Source: Rhodospirillales bacterium (lineage in GTDB: Bacteria > Pseudomonadota > Alphaproteobacteria > Rhodospirillales > CAMCUA01). From it: 33,141 bases of DNA. Below the pieces are notes generated by a model that worked only from the letters and a program-made list of their open reading frames with translations, ran no database searches and was not told the DNA's origin. Each line of letters starts with the position of its first letter. Position 1 is the stretch's first letter. This document shows positions 18,017 through 26,889 of the stretch, one piece after another. The stretch lies in contig CANITX010000011.1 in NCBI GenBank assembly GCA_947470575.1, forward strand, positions 1 to 33,141, written 5' to 3'. Position numbers and translations under genes: made by a program.

Positions 18017-18643
18017 GTGGACGTCAAAGGCATTCCCATAGAATTTCACGAGGGCGATCTGCCCGCCGGCGTGAGCTTCGGCGATTCGGTCGCCGTCGAC
18101 AGCGAGACCATGGGCCTTTACCCGGACCGCGACCGGCTCTGCCTATTGCAGCTGCGCGGCGCCGAAGGGCCGGTGCATTTGGTGCGCTTTCCCACCGGTG
18201 CCCTGAAGGCGCCGAATGTCAGGGCGCTATTGGCCGACCCGGCGGTGACCAAGCTGTTCCATTTCGCCCGTTTCGACCTTGCGGTCATCCGTCGCTATTT
18301 GGGTGTCGATTGCCGCCCGGTCTATTGCACCAAGATTGCGTCGAAGCTGGCGCGCACCTATACCGACCGCCACGGACTTAAGGACGTCACAAAGGAGATC
18401 CTCGGCATTGAATTGTCGAAGGAGCAGCAGTCGTCCGATTGGGGGGCGACGCAGCTGTCGGACGATCAACTCCGCTATGCCGCCAGCGACGTCATCCATC
18501 TGCATCAATTGCGCCGGGGACTCGATGCCATCTTGGTTCGCGAGGGTCGCATGGCTTTGGCGGAGGCTTGTTTCAAGTTTCTGCCCGAGCGTGCCGCCCT
18601 CGACCTGGCAGGCTGGGCGAACGACGACATCTTTGCCCACTGA
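18017..18643 (+). CDS. rnd: Ribonuclease D-like 3'-5' exonuclease
   Basis: DEDD motifs 'VAVDSETMGLYPDRDRLCLLQL', 'KLFHFARFDLAVI', 'YAASDVIHLHQL'; GTG start at 18017 (ORF-track start at 17906 falls inside the tRNA). Confidence 0.88.
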   Translation: MDVKGIPIEFHEGDLPAGVSFGDSVAVDSETMGLYPDRDRLCLLQLRGAEGPVHLVRFPTGALKAPNVRALLADPAVTKLFHFARFDLAVIRRYLGVDCRPVYCTKIASKLARTYTDRHGLKDVTKEILGIELSKEQQSSDWGATQLSDDQLRYAASDVIHLHQLRRGLDAILVREGRMALAEACFKFLPERAALDLAGWANDDIFAH

Positions 18644-18694
18644 ACCGCACTTTCGACTGCGGCATCGGAATTGCATAGAAATTTTCTCGCTCGG

Positions 18695-18723
18695 TTGACG
18701 GCCGAGTCCCCGGGGCGCATACT
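18695..18723 (+). promoter_or_regulatory. Candidate sigma-70 type promoter for kdsD operon (TTGACG-N17-CATACT)
   Basis: -35 5/6, spacer 17, -10 4/6. Confidence 0.5.
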
Positions 18724-18741
18724 TTCCGAGTAATGCCTTTA

Positions 18742-18786
18742 GAATCCGAGCGCTGGCGGGCAACATCCCGCCAGCGCTACCGATTC
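18742..18786 (+). promoter_or_regulatory. 5'UTR hairpin: 12-bp perfect stem AGCGCTGGCGGG-CAACAT-CCCGCCAGCGCT plus GAATC/GATTC extension
   Basis: Inverted repeat read directly, no T-tract, lies between predicted promoter and kdsD ATG. Confidence 0.65.
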
Positions 18787-18851
18787 GGCGCGAAAGTCGG
18801 GTATGCCCGTTCGATGGTGCATTCGATAACGGAGATGGACGGAACAGATTG

Positions 18852-19856
18852 ATGACCGATCGCCGGGCGATGGCCAGCGAAGGCGTAGCAGTGGCTGGCA
18901 CCGATCTTGAATCGGCGCGGCGGGTCCTGCGCCTGGAAAGCGAGGGCCTGAAAAGCCTGGCCAACAGTCTCGACGGGTCCTTCAGCCGGGCGCTCGACGC
19001 CTTGGGCGGAGCGACGGGGCGGGTGGTGGTCACCGGCATGGGCAAGAATAGCCACGTTGCCAACAAAATCGCTGCGACATTGGCATCGACGGGCACGCCG
19101 GCTTTCTTCGTCCATCCGGCCGAGGCGAGCCACGGCGACCTTGGCATGATTCAAGTGGGCGACGCGATCCTGGCCCTGTCCAATTCCGGGGAAACGGCGG
19201 AACTGGCCGACTTGATACAATACGCCAAGCGTCACGAAATTCCCTTGGTGTCGATAACCGGCCGGGCGACCAGCACGTTGGCGCAGGCTGCCGACGTATC
19301 GCTTGTTCTGCCGGCGGCGGAAGAAGCCTGTCCGATGGGATTGGCGCCAACCACCTCGACCACCGCAACCATGGCATTGGGCGATGCGCTGGCCGTTGCC
19401 TTGCTCGAACGCCGCGGCTTTTCTGCCGACGATTTCCGTGTCTTGCATCCCGGCGGCCGGCTTGGGCGACGGCTGCTCAGGGTTGCCGATATCATGCATG
19501 GTGGTGACGCCGTCCCGCTGATCGGTGCCAAGGCAAGCATGTCGGACGCCCTATTGGTCATGACGGCCAAGAGCTTCGGCTGCATCGGCATCGTCGATGA
19601 CAGTGGCCGGCTTGCCGGCATCATCACCGACGGCGACTTGCGCCGTCACATGAGCCCCGACCTGCTCGACCGCCGGACCGGCGACATCATGACGCCCGAC
19701 CCGCGCACCTTGGGTCCTCAAACCTTGGCCAGCGAGGCCGTGCATGTGATGAACAACCGGCCCCGCGGACCGATCACCAGCCTGTTCGTGGTCGAAGGCG
19801 GCCGTCCTATCGGCATCATTCACATCCACGATTGTCTGCGGGCCGGTGTGGCGTGA
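18852..19856 (+). CDS. kdsD: Arabinose-5-phosphate isomerase, KpsF/GutQ family (SIS + 2 CBS)
   Basis: 'RVVVTGMGKNSHVANKIAATLASTGTPAFFVHPAEASHGDLGM', 'LALSNSGETAEL', 'VLHPGGRLGRRL', CBS repeats. Confidence 0.95.
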   Translation: MTDRRAMASEGVAVAGTDLESARRVLRLESEGLKSLANSLDGSFSRALDALGGATGRVVVTGMGKNSHVANKIAATLASTGTPAFFVHPAEASHGDLGMIQVGDAILALSNSGETAELADLIQYAKRHEIPLVSITGRATSTLAQAADVSLVLPAAEEACPMGLAPTTSTTATMALGDALAVALLERRGFSADDFRVLHPGGRLGRRLLRVADIMHGGDAVPLIGAKASMSDALLVMTAKSFGCIGIVDDSGRLAGIITDGDLRRHMSPDLLDRRTGDIMTPDPRTLGPQTLASEAVHVMNNRPRGPITSLFVVEGGRPIGIIHIHDCLRAGVA

Positions 19857-19863
19857 GCTGGCG

Positions 19864-20601
19864 ATGACAGCAGCCAACGCTTCCGCTGCGATGGAACCTG
19901 CAACCGTTGCCGAGGGACGGGGAGGCGAAGGAGCGCCGCCGGGTTCCCGGGTACGCTATACGCCCTTGCTGCAGAAGCGGCCGACGATCAGCCGCTGGCG
20001 GGTGGTGGGCTACAGCCGGTTCGTTTCGTTGCTGAAGGTGTTGTTGCCGCTGGTGGCTGTTGTGCCGCTGGTGTTGGTCGTAGCCTGGCCGTACCTGAAC
20101 GGGGAAGACAGCCGCTTTCGCATCGGTTTTGCCGCCCTGAAGGCGCGTGATGCCGCCAGCCCGCGTATGGTTAACCCCCGCTACGTGGGTGTTGACAAGG
20201 ATCACCGGCCATTCTCGGTCACCGCCGATTTGGCCAGCGACGATACCGGCACCGCTGCCACTATTTCCCTGGAGATGCCGAAGGCCGACATCACGTTGGA
20301 CGACGGGACGTGGCTTGTCGTGACCTCGGAAGCCGGAGTTTACAGCCGAGACGTTCAAAATCTTGCGCTGGCTGGCGACGTCACCCTGTATCACGACGCC
20401 GGATACGAAATACGAACCGCCGCAGCAGAAATCGACTTGGCGGCAGGCAGCGCTTTTGGCCGCGAGCCGGTGGCCGGCCACGGTCCGTTCGGCAATTTGC
20501 ATTCCGAGGGATTTCGTCTGCGCGACAAGGGAAAGATCATTGTGTTCACGGGCAAGGCGCGGCTATTGCTTTCTCCCGGCGCCGGCGCGGCAGCGCGGTG
20601 A
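19864..20601 (+). CDS. lptC: LPS export ABC transporter periplasmic protein LptC
   Basis: N-terminal TM segment and LptC-like repeats, 'MVNPRYVGVDKDHRPFSVTADLA'; position between kdsD and lptA. Confidence 0.85.
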   Translation: MTAANASAAMEPATVAEGRGGEGAPPGSRVRYTPLLQKRPTISRWRVVGYSRFVSLLKVLLPLVAVVPLVLVVAWPYLNGEDSRFRIGFAALKARDAASPRMVNPRYVGVDKDHRPFSVTADLASDDTGTAATISLEMPKADITLDDGTWLVVTSEAGVYSRDVQNLALAGDVTLYHDAGYEIRTAAAEIDLAAGSAFGREPVAGHGPFGNLHSEGFRLRDKGKIIVFTGKARLLLSPGAGAAAR

Positions 20602-21488
20602 ATCCGATGCTTCTAGCGGTCGTCCTAGCCGCCGGGGTAACACTCGCCGCCGTTTCCCCGTCGCCTGTATTGCTTGCGCAATCCCCGGCCAGGACGGCCG
20701 CGCCAGCACCCGCGCCAAACCGTCCGAGTGCCGTAACGCCAAGCCTTGGTGTTGGCGGCGAGGAGGTGCCTGTCGAGGTCAGTGCCGATAACGGCATCGA
20801 ATGGCGCCAGGATGAACAGGTTTTTCTGGCCACGGGAAACGCCGTCGCGGTGCGCGGCGATGTGCGCATCGAGTCCGATACCTTGCGAGCGCACTACCGC
20901 CAGGAAAAGGGCGGCGGTACCCAGATTTGGCGGATGGACGCCGAAGGGCGTGTCAGCATCACTTCGGCAGGACAAAAAGCGGTTGGTGCGCTCGGAGTCT
21001 ACGATGTGGAAAATGCCGTCTTCGTCCTATCCGGACCGGATGTTCGCTATACCTCGGGGGATACCCTCATCCGTGCTGACCGCCAGATTGAATTCTGGCA
21101 ACGCCGTCAGATTGCGGTCGCACGCGGCAATGCCCGGACCGTGCGCAACAACCAGACCCTCGCCGCTGATGTCATGACGGCGCATTTCCGGACGGTGTCC
21201 GGCAAGACGGAGGTGTACCGGATCGAGGCCTTCGATAACGTGTATATCATCACGCCCGATGAATCGGTGTCCTCTGAACGCGCCGTTTACGATGTGACCT
21301 CGGGCATCGCGGTGCTGACCGGCGGGGTTAAGCTGACACGGGGGAAGACCCAGCTCAGCGGCTGCCGTGCCGAGGTCAACGTCAATGCCGGGTCCAGCCG
21401 GCTGCTGTCCTGCGAAGGTGCGGGCGCGCAGGGGCGGGTCAGGGGCCTGTTGACTCCGGACGACGCCCGCGGTGGTGGTGGAAGATGA
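20598..21488 (+). CDS. lptA: LptA/OstA-like LPS transport periplasmic protein
   Basis: Signal peptide, '[43 protein letters not shown]' OstA motif; GTG overlaps the lptC TGA (ATG alternative at 20607). Confidence 0.87.
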   Translation: MNPMLLAVVLAAGVTLAAVSPSPVLLAQSPARTAAPAPAPNRPSAVTPSLGVGGEEVPVEVSADNGIEWRQDEQVFLATGNAVAVRGDVRIESDTLRAHYRQEKGGGTQIWRMDAEGRVSITSAGQKAVGALGVYDVENAVFVLSGPDVRYTSGDTLIRADRQIEFWQRRQIAVARGNARTVRNNQTLAADVMTAHFRTVSGKTEVYRIEAFDNVYIITPDESVSSERAVYDVTSGIAVLTGGVKLTRGKTQLSGCRAEVNVNAGSSRLLSCEGAGAQGRVRGLLTPDDARGGGGR

Positions 21489-22282
21489 CGGCGATCCCCT
21501 TCAACCCGCCGGCTGTAGAGGGCGATCCGGCTGCCGAGGGGCCACGGCTGGTGGCCGATAACCGGGGCCTTGTTGCCAGCAATCTGGGCAAGCGGTTCAA
21601 GAAACGTCCGGTCGTGCGCGGCGTCAGCCTGTCGATTCAGCGCGGCGAGATCGTGGGCCTGCTTGGGCCCAACGGCGCAGGGAAAACAACCTGCTTTTAT
21701 ATGATCACTGGGTTGATATCCCCCGATTACGGCTCCGTGACGCTCGACGGCTTGGATATCACCGACATGCCGATGTATCGCCGCGCTCGCCTGGGCATTG
21801 GCTACCTGCCGCAGGAAGCCTCCATATTCCGGGGCCTGACGGTCGAGAACAACATCATGGCAGTACTCGAAGTGGTGGAAAGTTCGGCGGAGCGGCGCGC
21901 CGCCCTTCTCGAGGCACTACTGGCCGAGTTCTCCATCAGCCACCTGCGCCGGACGCCGGCGCTCGCCCTATCCGGCGGCGAACGGCGGCGCGTGGAGATC
22001 GCCCGGGCGCTGGCCTCGCGGCCTCACTTCATCCTGCTCGACGAACCACTGGCCGGCATCGATCCCATCGCGCTCGGCGACATCCGCGAGCTGGTGGTGC
22101 ATCTCAAGGACCGCGGCATCGGCGTGCTGATCACCGATCACAACGTCCGCGAGACCCTGGACATCATCGATCGCGCCTACATCATCCACGACGGTAGGGT
22201 GCTGACCGAAGGATTGCCGGCCGATATCGTCGGCAACGAGGATGTTCGGCGCGTCTACCTGGGCGATAGATTCAGGCTCTGA
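21485..22282 (+). CDS. lptB: LPS export ABC transporter ATP-binding protein
   Basis: Walker A '[24 protein letters not shown]', '[16 protein letters not shown]', '[13 protein letters not shown]'. Confidence 0.97.
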   Translation: MTAIPFNPPAVEGDPAAEGPRLVADNRGLVASNLGKRFKKRPVVRGVSLSIQRGEIVGLLGPNGAGKTTCFYMITGLISPDYGSVTLDGLDITDMPMYRRARLGIGYLPQEASIFRGLTVENNIMAVLEVVESSAERRAALLEALLAEFSISHLRRTPALALSGGERRRVEIARALASRPHFILLDEPLAGIDPIALGDIRELVVHLKDRGIGVLITDHNVRETLDIIDRAYIIHDGRVLTEGLPADIVGNEDVRRVYLGDRFRL

Positions 22283-22291
22283 CCGACAGCC

Positions 22292-23824
22292 ATGGCGATC
22301 TCAACACGCCTCGAACTGCGTACTTCGCAGACCCTGGTAATGACGCCGCAATTGCAGCAGGCCATCAAGCTGCTGCAATTGAACAATCTGGAACTGGCTG
22401 CCTACGTCGAACAAGAACTGGAACAGAACCCCTTGCTCGAACGGGATGACGAATCCCGCGAAATCGCCGATGGCATGGATCCGGGACCCGAAGGCCCCGC
22501 TGAAATGACGCCGATGGGCGACGGATTGGCGAGGGTCGACCTATCGGACAGTGCCGACTCCACGGGTGCTGCGGAACGGGCACTGGATGCCGATTTCGAT
22601 AACGTCTGGAACAACGATGCGGTGAACGACGGCATCGACGGCGAGGCCGCCGGCCAGGCAGCCTTCGAAAACTGGGGCAGCGCCGGCGGCCATGGCTTCG
22701 AGGATGGCGTGTCCGGGATCGAACAGACGGTCTCGGAAGCGGTATCCTTTCGCGACCATATCCTGCGCCAGCTCAACATGGATGTTCCCGACGCTGCTGA
22801 CCGTGTCATCGGCTTGCATCTTGTCGACCTGCTCGATGACAGCGGCTACATAAGCGGCGATCTGACGGCCATAGCGGAACTGCTCGGCTGCGAAGTGGCG
22901 CGGGTCGAGGCCGTGCTTGCCCGACTGCAGCAGTTCGATCCTTCCGGCATCTTCGCGCGGGATCTACGCGAGTGCCTGGCGCTGCAGCTGCGCGAACGCG
23001 ATCGGTTGGATCCGGCCATGCAGGCCTTGCTCGATAACTTGCCGCTGCTCGGCCGCCACGAATACGACGAGTTGACGCGCATTTGCGGTGTCGATGCCGA
23101 AGACCTGCGCGATATGGTCACCGAAATACGCGCGCTTAACCCGAAACCGGCCCTATCGTTCGAATCGACCGCCCCACAACCGATCACGCCCGACGTCTTC
23201 GTTCGAGCCAAAGCAGGCGGTGGGTGGATCATCGAATTGAACAACGACACCTTGCCGCGGGTACTGGTGAACAACCACTACCACACCCAAATTACTCGCT
23301 CGACGCGAACGCGCGAGGAGCGCACCTACATTAATACCTGCCTGCAATCGGCAAACTGGCTGATTAAGTCCCTGCATCAGCGGGCAACCACTATTCTCAA
23401 GGTTGCCACCGAGATCGTGCGCCAGCAGGAAAATTTCTTCCTCCGCGGCATCCAGGAACTGCGTCCATTGGTATTGCGCGACATCGCCGATTCCATCGAA
23501 ATGCATGAAAGTACGGTCAGCCGGGTGACCTCCAACAAATATATGGCTACGCCGCGCGGCATCTACGAATTAAAATATTTCTTCACGACATCCCTCGGCA
23601 GTTCGATGGGCGGCGACGCCCATTCGTCGGAATCCGTTCGTCACCGGATCAAGGCGCTGAGCGACGAGGAATCGGCGACAAATATTCTGTCCGATGACAG
23701 AATCACCGAAATCCTGCGCGAGGAGGGTATCGATATCGCGCGGCGGACGGTTGCCAAGTATCGAGAAGCCCTAGGTATTCCTTCCTCTATGCAGCGTCGG
23801 CGGCAGAAGTCGGCACGTCTCTGA
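22292..23824 (+). CDS. rpoN: RNA polymerase sigma-54 factor
   Basis: N-terminal 'LELRTSQTLVMTPQLQQAIKLLQLNNLEL', RpoN box 'ARRTVAKYREALGIPSS'. Confidence 0.98.
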   Translation: MAISTRLELRTSQTLVMTPQLQQAIKLLQLNNLELAAYVEQELEQNPLLERDDESREIADGMDPGPEGPAEMTPMGDGLARVDLSDSADSTGAAERALDADFDNVWNNDAVNDGIDGEAAGQAAFENWGSAGGHGFEDGVSGIEQTVSEAVSFRDHILRQLNMDVPDAADRVIGLHLVDLLDDSGYISGDLTAIAELLGCEVARVEAVLARLQQFDPSGIFARDLRECLALQLRERDRLDPAMQALLDNLPLLGRHEYDELTRICGVDAEDLRDMVTEIRALNPKPALSFESTAPQPITPDVFVRAKAGGGWIIELNNDTLPRVLVNNHYHTQITRSTRTREERTYINTCLQSANWLIKSLHQRATTILKVATEIVRQQENFFLRGIQELRPLVLRDIADSIEMHESTVSRVTSNKYMATPRGIYELKYFFTTSLGSSMGGDAHSSESVRHRIKALSDEESATNILSDDRITEILREEGIDIARRTVAKYREALGIPSSMQRRRQKSARL

Positions 23825-24037
23825 CGGTCTATGACCCCATCGCATTTGACCCGGCTATTGACTTGGCGGATAGACGGAACTAACTGTTCAGCGCCGATGA
23901 CGGCGTAGGGATAACCGTTCGGCCACTTGGTCCAAGTACTGCCGATGGTAACGACATCAGCAGTCGGCAAGACGCCGAAGCAAATTCACAACCCGGTTCG
24001 TCGTTCCGGGTTCCCGTGGGCTAAATCGCATCAATTC

Positions 24038-24622
24038 ATGAATGTCTTAGTGCAAGGACGGCACATGGATGTGGGGGACGCATTGCGCGGCTATGCCACA
24101 GACCAACTCAGCGATGCCGTCACGAAATATTTCGCCAGGGCGATCGAGGCTACGGTCACCTTCACCCCTGAAGCCCACCGTAAGGTGCGCGCCGATATCA
24201 CGGTTCATCCGGGCCGTGGCCTGATCGTGCAGGGCGGCGCGCTGGCAGACGATGCCTATGCGGCATTCGACGGCGCGCTCAATCGCATTGCCAAGCAATT
24301 GCGTCGCTACAAGCGCCGCCTGAAAGATCATCATAAGGCGCGCGAGGATCAAAGCGTGCTGAGCGCCCAGCAATATGTGCTGGCCGGCGAAGACCACGAA
24401 GAGGAGGTTGCCGAAGACGCCAATCCCGTGGTCATTGCTGAAATGCAGACGGAGATTGCCACCTTGACCGTGGGCGAAGCGGTGATGCGCCTTGATCTGG
24501 CCGATGCACCCGTCTTGATGTTCATGAACCGCGCCCATGGCGGCTTGAACGTCGTCTATCGTCGCTCAGATGGTAATATCGGCTGGATCGATCCCAGCAA
24601 CACACGCTCACGCCAAGGCTGA
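24038..24622 (+). CDS. hpf: Ribosome hibernation-promoting factor, long form (HPF/YfiA)
   Basis: 'MNVLVQGRHMDVGDALRGYATDQLSDAVTKYF' and C-terminal 'MRLDLADAPVLMFMNRAHGGLNVVYRRSDGNIGWIDP'; start at 24038 preferred. Confidence 0.94.
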   Translation: MNVLVQGRHMDVGDALRGYATDQLSDAVTKYFARAIEATVTFTPEAHRKVRADITVHPGRGLIVQGGALADDAYAAFDGALNRIAKQLRRYKRRLKDHHKAREDQSVLSAQQYVLAGEDHEEEVAEDANPVVIAEMQTEIATLTVGEAVMRLDLADAPVLMFMNRAHGGLNVVYRRSDGNIGWIDPSNTRSRQG

Positions 24623-24630
24623 GGGCGGCT

Positions 24631-25095
24631 ATGGAAATCGCCGATCTGCTGAGCCCTCAAGGTGTGATTGCCAACCTCCGCGTCAGCAGTAAGAAGCAGG
24701 CGCTTCACGACCTTGCCAAGCGGGCTGCCGAACTAAGCGGGCAGGACGAACGTGCGATATTCGATGTACTGGTGGAACGTGAACGCCTGGGTACCACCGG
24801 GGTCGGCAACGGCATCGCCATTCCTCACGGCAAGTTGGCCAAATTGGGCCAACTGTTCGGATTGTTTGCAAGGCTCGAACGCCCGGTCGATTTCGATTCT
24901 ATCGATGAACATCCGGTGGACTTGATTTTCTTGTTGTTGGCACCCGAGTCGGCCGGCGCCGATCACCTCAAGGCTCTGGCCCGGGTGTCGCGCCTGTTGC
25001 GCGACAAAGGCATGTGCGAAAAGCTGCGCGGTACCGACAACACGGATGCGCTCTACGCCCTGTTGACTGAGACGGCCAGCAGCCGCGCTGCCTGA
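24631..25095 (+). CDS. ptsN: PTS IIA-like nitrogen regulatory protein
   Basis: 'GTTGVGNGIAIPHGKL' phosphohistidine motif; adjacent to rpoN/hpf. Confidence 0.96.
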   Translation: MEIADLLSPQGVIANLRVSSKKQALHDLAKRAAELSGQDERAIFDVLVERERLGTTGVGNGIAIPHGKLAKLGQLFGLFARLERPVDFDSIDEHPVDLIFLLLAPESAGADHLKALARVSRLLRDKGMCEKLRGTDNTDALYALLTETASSRAA

Positions 25096-25113
25096 GCGCC
25101 GCTGGAACTTTCC

Positions 25114-25581
25114 CTAGGATTCCGAATCGACATCGATGGTTCTGTTGGTGGCCCGCTTGCCGGTGGGTGTTGCCTTGCGGATTTCGATGGTGCGCGCCGA
25201 CCGTTCCGGCGCGATGTGTTCCAGGTCGATGTGCAGGAGGCCGTTGTCCAGATCGGCACCGCGCACCTCGATGCCGTCGGCCAGGATGAAGCTGCGCTGG
25301 AACTGGCGAGCCGCGATACCGCGATGCAGAAACACCCGCTCCCGGTCGTCGCCGCCGTTGCGGCCGCGCACGACAAGCTGATTGTCCTCGACGGTGACGG
25401 ACAGGTCATCCGGCGTAAAGCCGGCCACCGCCAATGTGATGCGCAGCCCGTTCTCGCCGATCCTCTCGATGTTGTAGGGGGGATAGCCGTCGGCGGCCGC
25501 TTTGGACACGCGATCGAGCATACGTTCGAATTGGTCGAAACCGAGCAGCAGGGGGCTGTCGAACACGGGCAAGCGAGCCAT
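25114..25581 (-). CDS. Hsp20/alpha-crystallin family small heat-shock protein (IbpA-like)
   Basis: 'PPYNIERIGENGLRITLAVAGFTPDDLSVTVEDNQLVVRG...FLHRGIAARQFQRSFILADGIEV'; SD GAGGAGGA. Confidence 0.95.
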   Translation of the reverse strand: MARLPVFDSPLLLGFDQFERMLDRVSKAAADGYPPYNIERIGENGLRITLAVAGFTPDDLSVTVEDNQLVVRGRNGGDDRERVFLHRGIAARQFQRSFILADGIEVRGADLDNGLLHIDLEHIAPERSARTIEIRKATPTGKRATNRTIDVDSES

Positions 25582-25657
25582 CGTGCATCCTCCTCAAATG
25601 TCGAGCGAGCGCGGCCGCAAAACCCGCCAAGCGGCGTTCCACAAGGGCCGGGTACCG

Positions 25658-25686
25658 ACTATCGAGTTTGCCTGTATATCCGTCAA
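25658..25686 (-). promoter_or_regulatory. Candidate hsp20 promoter (TTGACG-N17-GATAGT on minus strand)
   Basis: Hexamers with 17-bp spacer about 75 nt upstream of hsp20. Confidence 0.45.
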
Positions 25687-25719
25687 GGGCCAGCGGCGCC
25701 TCGACCCCACAACGACGGG

Positions 25720-26607
25720 CTATTGCTCGCGGGACCTGAGGAACCGAAGCAGCAGGGGATTGAACGCATCGGTTGCTTCGTAGGGCACCCAGTGTCCGGC
25801 GTCGGGCACGATCTGGTAAAGCAATTCCGGGTGATGCTTGCGCAAGGCTTCCTCGCGCAGGCTGTGATAGGGCCAAGTCGTGGCATCGCGTTCGCCCCAA
25901 ATGCCGTTGACCGGCGTCTTGACGCGGGCCAGCGCCTGGCTGAGCACGTCGGTGCGGCTGATGATCGGGCTGCGCAGGCGGCACTTGCGGGTGTTTTCGT
26001 ACTGCAGGTGGACCGCCAGGTCGTCGATCTTCGACTTGTCGGCCATCATATGGGCGCCCAGGTTGTGGCGATGGGCGGCAAGGATCTCGTTCGGATCGGT
26101 CATCTTGCGCCACTTAATCATCGGCGCGACCTCGCCGCGCTTCAGCGCCATGCCGTTGGAGCCGACGATGGTCAATGAAGCCAGCCGGCGTTCCTGGTGC
26201 ACCGCCGTGATGCCGGCCATGGTGCCGCCGAAGGAGAAGCCGGCCAGGTGATAGGGCGGCGTGTCGGCGGGGATCAGCATGTCGAGACCGGCCGACACAA
26301 TATCTCCGAGGAGATCGCCGAAGCTTTCGTCGCCCTGGGGCATCGGTGCATCGGCCGAGTCACCGCTACCGGGCAGGTCGGCGGCCAACACCGTATAGTG
26401 GCGCGCAAAGAAATCGATGTTGCGCAACCAATGGGTCCAACTGCCGTGGCCGCCATGGAAGAGCACGAGGCGGCGCGGGGCATCTCCCCATTCATGCCAG
26501 ATGAGATCGCCATCGCCGCAGGGCGTGCGACGGACGCGACCTTGGGCGGCAATCTGCTCGACGATCTTGACCGGCGAGCCGGCCAGCGTTGCTATGTTCT
26601 GGGTCAT
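25720..26607 (-). CDS. Alpha/beta hydrolase
   Basis: 'RLVLFHGGHGSWTHWLRNIDFFARHYTVLAADLPGSGDS', nucleophile elbow 'LAGFSFGGTMAG', 'VPDAGHWVPYE'. Confidence 0.93.
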   Translation of the reverse strand: MTQNIATLAGSPVKIVEQIAAQGRVRRTPCGDGDLIWHEWGDAPRRLVLFHGGHGSWTHWLRNIDFFARHYTVLAADLPGSGDSADAPMPQGDESFGDLLGDIVSAGLDMLIPADTPPYHLAGFSFGGTMAGITAVHQERRLASLTIVGSNGMALKRGEVAPMIKWRKMTDPNEILAAHRHNLGAHMMADKSKIDDLAVHLQYENTRKCRLRSPIISRTDVLSQALARVKTPVNGIWGERDATTWPYHSLREEALRKHHPELLYQIVPDAGHWVPYEATDAFNPLLLRFLRSREQ

Positions 26608-26716
26608 CGGACATCCATGGAATTAGCGCGGATGCTGCCTTTATAGCGGCGACGGCAGCGCCAAGCCAGTATGACGCGACGGCGCCGTATGCCATCTTCT
26701 CCCGCCGGTTTCCCTC

Positions 26717-26745
26717 TTGACCGGGTCATCGCAGGGGGATATGCC
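26717..26745 (+). promoter_or_regulatory. Candidate metZ promoter (TTGACC-N17-TATGCC)
   Basis: Predicted start falls at about 26752, the 5' end of the SAM-II P1 helix. Confidence 0.5.
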
Positions 26746-26750
26746 AAAGC

Positions 26751-26813
26751 CACGTGGTGATTTGTGCCCGACCGGCTTGCGACCACGTAAAACAACTCGC
26801 TAAAAGGTCGGCT
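26751..26813 (+). ncRNA. SAM-II riboswitch aptamer
   Basis: P1 ACGTGGT/ACCACGT (26752-26758/26782-26788); conserved TGATTT, TTGC and GCTAAAA; pseudoknot CCGACC (26768-26773) with GGTCGG (26806-26811); upstream of metZ. Confidence 0.9.
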
Positions 26814-26889
26814 CTCGTTGTAGCCATCCCCGCGACGATCAGGGATATCGAGAGCCGGTCCGATCTTTTGGAACCGGAGAGACCGCATC

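Noticed and set aside
18895-18911. Sigma-54 -24/-12-like match TGGCACCGATCTTGA near the start of kdsD
   Set aside because: Lies within coding sequence and lacks the TTGC -12 element.
25582-25657. ROSE-type RNA thermometer upstream of hsp20
   Set aside because: The region is GC-rich and can fold, but I see no UUGCU-type anti-SD motif pairing to the GAGGAGGA ribosome-binding site.
25216-26178. 320 aa plus-strand ORF across hsp20 and the hydrolase gene
   Set aside because: Antisense to two recognised genes and runs through the hsp20 promoter.
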